A program made the position numbers and the translations under genes. This document shows, in pieces, positions 6,011-11,058 of a stretch of 11,058 nt of DNA. Positions within the stretch are counted from its first letter, which is position 1; each line of letters opens with the position of its first letter. Source of the DNA: Eubacteriales bacterium (lineage in GTDB: Bacteria; Bacillota; Clostridia; Peptostreptococcales; Anaerovoracaceae); contig JAQUJQ010000037.1 of assembly GCA_028680875.1 (NCBI GenBank), positions 1-11,058 of the forward strand, in the 5' to 3' direction. The notes under the pieces are model-generated. The model ran no database searches, was not told the origin of the DNA, and saw only the letters and a list, made by a program, of their open reading frames with translations.

Positions 6011-8851
6011 TCAGATACTGTGGGGTTTTAAAACCCTTTTTATATATTCCCCAGTATAAGAGTCCTTCACATTAACCAGTTCTTCAGGAGTACAGACTGC
6101 AATCACTTGACCTCCCCGGTCCCCACCTTCCGGTCCCAGGTCTATAATTGTGTCAGCCATTTTGATCACATCCAGGTTATGTTCTATGACCACTACCGTA
6201 TTTCCGGAGTCAACCAGCCGTACCAACACCTGAACCAGCTTGTCCACATCGGCAAAATGTAATCCGGTGGTAGGTTCATCCAGAATATAAAGAGTCCTTC
6301 CCGTACTTCTTTTGGATAGTTCGGAGGCCAGTTTTACCCTCTGAGCTTCCCCGCCGGAAAGCTGGGTGGAGGGTTGTCCTAATTTGATATAGCCTAATCC
6401 CACTTCTTCTAATGTCTTTAATTGCCGAATAATCGCAGGGATGTTTTTAAAGAAATCCAAAGCTTCCGATACATTCATATCCAGCACATCATAAATGTTC
6501 TTTCCCTTATATTTAACCTCCAGAGTTTCTCTGTTATATCTCCTGCCTTTACAGATCTCACAAGGTACATATACATCCGGTAGAAAATGCATTTCAATCT
6601 TTATAATCCCATCACCGCTACATGCTTCACATCGTCCACCCTTTACGTTAAAACTAAATCGACCTTTACTGTACCCTCTGATTTTGGATTCGTGAAGTTG
6701 ACTAAAAAGCTCACGAATAGGAGTAAATACTCCAGTATAAGTAGCCGGATTGGATCTTGGAGTTCTGCCAATCGGGGACTGATCGATGTTAATAATCTTA
6801 TCGATGTATTCAATGCCACGGATCTCCTTATGAGCTCCCGCTCTTTCCCTCGATCTATTAATCTTTGTCGCTATCCCTTTATATAAAATCTGGTTAATCA
6901 AGGTACTTTTACCGGAACCGGACACACCAGTGACACAAATGAATTGGCCAAGGGGAATGTTTACGTCGATGTTCTTTAAGTTGTTCTCCGAAGCGCCCAG
7001 AATTTGAATAAACTGGCCTTTTCCTTTCCGTCTGTTTTTAGGAACAGGGATTACCTTCTCCCCTCGCAGATAACAACCTGTAATAGAATCCTTACAATCC
7101 TTAATGTCTTCTACGGTTCCTACGGCCACAACTTCTCCGCCGTGGATCCCCGCCCCCGGGCCTATATCAATAATGTGATCTGCCGCATACATGGTCTCTT
7201 CGTCATGCTCCACCACGATGAGAGTGTTGCCCAAATCCGTTAAGTTCCGCAGTGTTCCCAACAATTTCGCATTATCTTTTTGATGAAGGCCAATACTGGG
7301 TTCATCCAGTATATAGAGTACGCCCAACAAGCCGGAGCCAATTTGAGTAGCTAACCGTATTCTTTGTGATTCTCCGCCGGACAATGTGCCCGATGCCCGG
7401 GACAGGGTCAGATAATCCAAACCTACATCGATCAGAAAACTGAGCCTGGCTTTAATTTCCTTAAGGATTTGTTTTGCAATCGTTTTATCCTTGGTAGAAA
7501 GTTGATACCCATCCATATAGTCTCGTGCATCTCGAATAGATAATTCAGAAATCTGGGCTATGTTTTTTCCTCCTACGGTTACAGCCAGGACTTCCGGTTT
7601 CAGCCGTTTACCCTGACATGCCGGGCAGGATGTAACACTCATATATTCTTGCATTTTTTCTTTAATATAGTCAGAATTGGTTTCTTGATATCTCCGTTCT
7701 AAATTATTTATAACCCCTTCGAAAGGATGATTTCGATAGGATTTGGAACCGTTATTTCGACTTTCATAATAGTATTCCAATTTCCGATTTCCTGTTCCAT
7801 ATAGCAGTTCTTCTTTAAACCTGTCCGGTAGATCTTTATATGGTGTGTTGATATCAATTTGATGGCTCTTAGCCAATGCATCAATCATCTGCCGATAAAA
7901 GCCGCTGATTTCCATGGAAGCAAACACATTAGCCAATGCCCCTTTTGGAATGGATAAATCCTGCTGTGTAATGATGCGATCCGGATCAATCTTTTGGAGA
8001 AAGCCCAGACCATTGCATACAGGGCAGGCCCCAAAGGGACTATTGAAGGAAAACATTCTTGGCTCCAGCTCTTCAATGCTGATATTATGGTCCGGGCAAG
8101 CCAACTTAGTACTGAATACCAGCGTTTCATCACCTCCTATTTGAGCCGATACAATGCCATCCCCGTTAGCCAAAGCCAGTTCGACTGATTCGGCTAACCG
8201 ACTTTCTGCTCCTGCCTTAATAATGATTCTGTCCACAACAATTTCAATGGTATGTTTATATTTCTTATCTAGCTTTATATCTTCATCGAAAAGTTCCCGG
8301 ATTTCTCCATCTATTTTTACTCGGGTAAACCCTTCCTTCCGTATTCTCTCCAGTATCTTTCCATGCTCCCCTTTTCTCTCCCTGATTACAGGAGCAAGAA
8401 GAATCAATCTGGTGCCTTCTTTTAAAGACATAATCCGATCCACGATTTGATCTACTGTTTGACTTGAAATTACCTTGCCGCATATTGGGCAATGGGGAAC
8501 ACCTATGCGGGCATATAAGAGACGCAAGTAATCATGTACTTCCGTTACCGTGCCTACCGTGGAACGAGGATTTTTGCTGGTGGTCTTCTGATCAATAGAA
8601 ATAGCAGGAGAAAGTCCTTCAATGTATTCGACATCCGGTTTTTCCATCTGCCCTAAAAACTGCCTTGCATAAGAAGATAAGCTCTCCATATAACGCCTTT
8701 GCCCCTCAGCATAAATGGTATCAAAGGCTAAGGAAGATTTCCCCGATCCGGACAATCCGGTAAGAACCACCATCTTGTCCCGAGGAATCTTTACATCTAT
8801 ATTTTTAAGATTGTGTTCATTAGCTCCTTTAACGATTATATTATTTGCCAT
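6011..8851 (-). CDS. uvrA: Excinuclease ABC subunit A (UvrA)
   Basis: The 946-residue damage-sensing ATPase of nucleotide excision repair. It dimerises, finds distorted DNA with UvrB, loads UvrB and leaves. Two ABC modules are complete. The first has Walker A GLSGSGKSS (32-40), signature LSGGESQ (490-496) and Walker B ILDEPS (514-519). The second has Walker A GVSGSGKST (642-650), signature LSGGEAQ (831-837) and ILDEP (856-860). Insertion-domain zinc ligands of module I are Cys252, His255, Cys276 and Cys279, a CxxH variant of the usual four cysteines. Module II keeps CEAC/CEIC (741-744, 764-767). Extra CPxC pairs occur at 121-124 and 409-412. The ATG at 8851-8849 has GGGAG at 8859-8863, 7 nt away, and follows the uvrB stop by 14 nt, so the two are coupled. 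Length is normal. Confidence 0.98.
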   Translation of the reverse strand: MANNIIVKGANEHNLKNIDVKIPRDKMVVLTGLSGSGKSSLAFDTIYAEGQRRYMESLSSYARQFLGQMEKPDVEYIEGLSPAISIDQKTTSKNPRSTVGTVTEVHDYLRLLYARIGVPHCPICGKVISSQTVDQIVDRIMSLKEGTRLILLAPVIRERKGEHGKILERIRKEGFTRVKIDGEIRELFDEDIKLDKKYKHTIEIVVDRIIIKAGAESRLAESVELALANGDGIVSAQIGGDETLVFSTKLACPDHNISIEELEPRMFSFNSPFGACPVCNGLGFLQKIDPDRIITQQDLSIPKGALANVFASMEISGFYRQMIDALAKSHQIDINTPYKDLPDRFKEELLYGTGNRKLEYYYESRNNGSKSYRNHPFEGVINNLERRYQETNSDYIKEKMQEYMSVTSCPACQGKRLKPEVLAVTVGGKNIAQISELSIRDARDYMDGYQLSTKDKTIAKQILKEIKARLSFLIDVGLDYLTLSRASGTLSGGESQRIRLATQIGSGLLGVLYILDEPSIGLHQKDNAKLLGTLRNLTDLGNTLIVVEHDEETMYAADHIIDIGPGAGIHGGEVVAVGTVEDIKDCKDSITGCYLRGEKVIPVPKNRRKGKGQFIQILGASENNLKNIDVNIPLGQFICVTGVSGSGKSTLINQILYKGIATKINRSRERAGAHKEIRGIEYIDKIINIDQSPIGRTPRSNPATYTGVFTPIRELFSQLHESKIRGYSKGRFSFNVKGGRCEACSGDGIIKIEMHFLPDVYVPCEICKGRRYNRETLEVKYKGKNIYDVLDMNVSEALDFFKNIPAIIRQLKTLEEVGLGYIKLGQPSTQLSGGEAQRVKLASELSKRSTGRTLYILDEPTTGLHFADVDKLVQVLVRLVDSGNTVVVIEHNLDVIKMADTIIDLGPEGGDRGGQVIAVCTPEELVNVKDSYTGEYIKRVLKPHSI

Positions 8852-8865
8852 CTACTAGCTCCCTT

Positions 8866-10836
8866 TTATTGTTTCAATTTATATTCAAATATTTGATCCC
8901 GAAGTTGGGCTGCCCGCTCAAACTGCAAATCGGCTGCAGCCTGTCTCATCTCCTTCTCCAGGCATTTAATGTAGTCCGCCAGTTCCTTCTTGGTCAGCTC
9001 CAGAGGACTTTTCCCATGGTAAAAATCAACCGATTCCTCCACTTCTTTTGTTGCCTCAATTACAGCTCGTACAGATTTCTGAATGGTTCGAGGTGTGATG
9101 CCATTTCTTTCATTGTATGCCTCTTGGATGGCTCTTCTTCGATTGGTTTCCTCGATAGCCTTGTCCATGGCGACACTGATCCGATCCCCATACATGATCA
9201 CTTTACCCTCCACATTTCTTGCTGCACGGCCTATCGTCTGAATCAGAGAAGTTTCCGTCCGTAGAAATCCTTCCTTGTCCGCATCCAAAATAGCGACTAG
9301 AGAGACCTCAGGGAGGTCTAGTCCTTCTCGCAGAAGATTGATGCCCACTAATACATCAAATACCCCCAGCCGAAGATCCCTTAGAATTTCCATCCGTTCC
9401 AATGTCTGGACCTCGGAATGAAGATAACGGACCTTGATCCCTGCATCTTTAAGGTAATCAGTTAGACTTTCTGCCATTTTTTTTGTTAAAGTAGTAATCA
9501 ATACCCGTTCTTCTTTTTTTGTTATCTGATTGATTTCACTAATTAAGTCATCAATTTGCCCTTCCGTCTTTCGAACATGGATGACCGGATCCAACAACCC
9601 AGTTGGACGTATAACCTGTTCCGCTACAACTCCTTTACTTTTTTCCCTTTCATAATTACCGGGTGTAGCGCTCACATAAACGATTTGGTTGACCATGCCT
9701 TCAAATTCGCTGAAATTAAGAGGGCGATTATCTAATGCTGACGGAAGACGAAAACCATAATCAACCAAAGCCGTCTTTCTGGAACGGTCACCTGCCCACA
9801 TTCCTCGAAGCTGGGGCAGCATAGCATGGGACTCGTCCATGATAATCAGAAAATCATCGGGGAAATAATCGATCAACGTATAAGGGCGACTACCGGCAGG
9901 TAGTGCGTTTATATGGCGGGAATAATTCTCGATTCCCTTACAACTACCCACCTCACGGAGTAATTCCAAGTCGTAACGGGTACGTTGGTCAATCCGTTGA
10001 GCCTCGATAAGTTTACCCTGACTTTTAAACCATTCAATTCGCTCTTCCAGCTCTTCTTCTACCCTGCAAATTGCTCGTTCCATATTTTCCTTAGAAGTTA
10101 CATAATGCGATGCAGGAAAGATAGAAACGTGATTACGAAGCCCGATGATCTCCCCTGTAATTGGATTAATTTCTTTAATTACTTCTATTTCATCGCCAAA
10201 GAGCTCCACTCGTATAGCCTTTTCTGATCCCACAGGATATATATCGATAATATCACCTCTGACACGGAATGTCCCCCGTAAAAAGCCGATATCATTTCTT
10301 GTATATTGAATATCAACCAGCTTACTTAGAATCTCATTGCGGGTTTTCAACATTTCCGGTCGAAGAGAAAGTACTTGGTTTTCATAATCCACCGGACTGC
10401 CCAAACCATAGATACAAGATACGCTGGCAACAATAATGACATCTTGCCGTTCTGCCAGAGCCGCTGTTGCTGAATGACGCAATTTTTCAATCTCATCGTT
10501 AATGTCCGAGTCTTTTTCAATATATGTATCAGTGGATGGCACATAGGCCTCCGGTTGATAATAATCATAGTAGCTAACAAAATATTCAACTGCATTTCCC
10601 GGGAAAAATTCCTTAAATTCGCCACAAAGTTGAGCTGCCAAAGTCTTATTATGAGAAATGATCAGGGTAGGCTTTTGAACCTGCTGAATTACGTTAGCCA
10701 TAGTAAACGTTTTTCCGGACCCTGTAGCACCAAGTAAAGTCTGGTGTTTCGCCCCTTGCTTTATTCCCCTTACTAACTGTTCTAACGCTTGGGGCTGGTC
10801 TCCCATCATTTTATATTCCGATACTAATTTAAACAT
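8866..10836 (-). CDS. uvrB: Excinuclease ABC subunit B (UvrB)
   Basis: The 656-residue damage-verifying helicase-like subunit of nucleotide excision repair. It receives DNA from UvrA, inserts a beta-hairpin behind the lesion and recruits UvrC for incision. The sequence shows Walker A GATGSGKT (36-43) and the tyrosine-rich beta-hairpin around YYDYYQPEAYVP (89-100). It also has the DEAD-like box DESH (334-337), the motif V region GINLLREGLDLPE (498-510), motif VI QTIGRAARN (533-541) and a C-terminal UVR coiled-coil (about 620-655) that binds UvrC. All are intact and the length is typical. The ATG at 10836-10834 has AAGGA at 10843-10847, 6 nt upstream. It is first in the cluster, behind a sigma-A-like promoter. 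No LexA box is recognisable in the upstream region inside the window, so SOS control is not shown. uvrC is not in this window. Confidence 0.98.
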   Translation of the reverse strand: MFKLVSEYKMMGDQPQALEQLVRGIKQGAKHQTLLGATGSGKTFTMANVIQQVQKPTLIISHNKTLAAQLCGEFKEFFPGNAVEYFVSYYDYYQPEAYVPSTDTYIEKDSDINDEIEKLRHSATAALAERQDVIIVASVSCIYGLGSPVDYENQVLSLRPEMLKTRNEILSKLVDIQYTRNDIGFLRGTFRVRGDIIDIYPVGSEKAIRVELFGDEIEVIKEINPITGEIIGLRNHVSIFPASHYVTSKENMERAICRVEEELEERIEWFKSQGKLIEAQRIDQRTRYDLELLREVGSCKGIENYSRHINALPAGSRPYTLIDYFPDDFLIIMDESHAMLPQLRGMWAGDRSRKTALVDYGFRLPSALDNRPLNFSEFEGMVNQIVYVSATPGNYEREKSKGVVAEQVIRPTGLLDPVIHVRKTEGQIDDLISEINQITKKEERVLITTLTKKMAESLTDYLKDAGIKVRYLHSEVQTLERMEILRDLRLGVFDVLVGINLLREGLDLPEVSLVAILDADKEGFLRTETSLIQTIGRAARNVEGKVIMYGDRISVAMDKAIEETNRRRAIQEAYNERNGITPRTIQKSVRAVIEATKEVEESVDFYHGKSPLELTKKELADYIKCLEKEMRQAAADLQFERAAQLRDQIFEYKLKQ

Positions 10837-10887
10837 TGTTTTTCCTTACGGCTTCTATTTTTCTTCATATTATAAACCATTCCAATT

Positions 10888-10916
10888 ATTATACCTCGAA
10901 ATTGTTTTTTTGAAAA
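10888..10916 (-). promoter_or_regulatory. Candidate sigma-A promoter of the uvrBA cluster
   Basis: On the minus strand a perfect TATAAT (10893-10888) lies 17 bp downstream of TTTTCA (10916-10911), which matches TTGACA at four of six positions. The flanking upstream DNA is A/T-tract rich, like an UP element. The predicted leader is about 45 nt. A second TATAAT at 10874-10869 lacks a fitting -35. Confidence 0.6.
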
Positions 10917-10939
10917 ATATATTTTTTTTATTTTCCCCC

Positions 10940-10968
10940 TTGTTTTCTTTCTTAAATTAATATATAAT
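10940..10968 (+). promoter_or_regulatory. Sigma-A promoter of the c-di-AMP riboswitch transcript
   Basis: TTGTTT (10940-10945) and a perfect TATAAT (10963-10968) are separated by exactly 17 bp. The predicted start is around 10975, just before the first riboswitch helix. The promoter is divergent from that of uvrB, with about 23 bp between the two -35 boxes. Confidence 0.75.
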
Positions 10969-10974
10969 TCAGCT

Positions 10975-11058
10975 TAATCATTATACGCTGAATCCGGATT
11001 ATCCGGAACGGGAGAACCGAAAATTTTGGGGTGAATCCGAACTGGTTTTGGAGGAGCA
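10975..11058 (+). promoter_or_regulatory. ydaO/yuaA c-di-AMP riboswitch, 5' part
   Basis: The sequence follows the conserved 5' half of the ydaO/yuaA aptamer in order. It has a GCTGAATCC opening (10987-10995), a small hairpin TCCGG/CCGGA (10993-10997 with 11003-11007), and then ACGGGAGAACCG (11008-11019). A run AAAATTTT (11020-11027) comes next, followed by the hallmark GGGGTGAATCC (11028-11038). Compared from memory, known ydaO aptamers read GCCGAAUCC, then ACGGAGGAACC, then GGGGUUAAUC or GGGGUGAAUC. The 3' half, including the second ligand pocket and any expression platform, lies beyond the window. In this family ligand binding usually switches expression off. Typical targets are potassium transporters and cell-wall hydrolases, so such a gene is expected just to the right; this is inference. 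Confidence 0.87.

Noticed and set aside
8845..9264. 139-codon plus-strand open frame opposite uvrB
   Set aside because: It lies almost entirely antisense to the highly conserved uvrB 3' half, has no recognisable domain and no supporting promoter; a shadow frame.
10913..10926. 14-bp A/T palindrome (AAAAATATATTTTT) between the divergent promoters
   Set aside because: It is pure A/T in an A/T-tract region, so it carries little information; better read as UP-element-like DNA.
10837..11058. LexA/SOS box upstream of uvrB
   Set aside because: No GAAC-N4-GTTC-type palindrome is present. The GAAC-GGGA-GAAC stretch near 11006-11017 is a direct repeat within the riboswitch, not an inverted one.
1..11058. 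CRISPR array, tRNA, rRNA, prophage or complete insertion sequence
   Set aside because: No regularly spaced repeats, no tRNA-like cloverleaf, no rRNA-like sequence and no transposase or phage genes were recognised; the genes are intact housekeeping types on one strand.

Overview
The window reads as chromosomal DNA from a low-GC Gram-positive anaerobe, most likely a member of the Clostridia. Reasons are the AT-rich intergenic DNA, purine-rich Shine-Dalgarno sites, GTG starts, a uvrB-uvrA pair a short distance from an ftsE-like gene, and a ydaO/yuaA (c-di-AMP) riboswitch. No species can be named from the sequence alone. Every gene seen is on the minus strand, so transcription runs from high to low coordinates. 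The only plus-strand signal is the promoter and riboswitch at the right edge.

Right edge (10837-11058): an AT-rich divergent promoter region. One promoter fires leftward into uvrB. The other (TTGTTT, 17 bp, TATAAT) fires rightward into the 5' half of a c-di-AMP riboswitch whose target gene lies beyond the window.

Main cluster (10836 down to 1028): uvrB, uvrA, a DMT/EamA transporter, pncB (nicotinate phosphoribosyltransferase), ilvE (branched-chain aminotransferase), a lysophospholipase-like alpha/beta hydrolase, and a membrane-anchored protein with a PrcB-like C-terminal domain. Gaps between the first six are only 14-27 nt and the last is 69 nt, so a single polycistronic transcript is plausible. 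It would join nucleotide excision repair to NAD salvage, amino acid metabolism, transport and lipid/ester hydrolysis. uvrC is not in the window.

Left region (1027 down to 1): a long hairpin separates the cluster from a gene with its own strong promoter. That gene encodes a MinD/ParA-like protein whose Walker A loop has lost its lysines. A perfect 8-bp inverted repeat lies over the predicted transcription start and start codon of this gene. Further left, the first 22 codons of an ABC ATPase, probably ftsE, run off the window.

Most of the window is ordinary housekeeping content. The points most worth a second look are the riboswitch opposite uvrBA, the degenerate MinD-like protein with its operator-like repeat, and the hairpin at 974-1008, which may be a dispersed palindromic element rather than a plain terminator.
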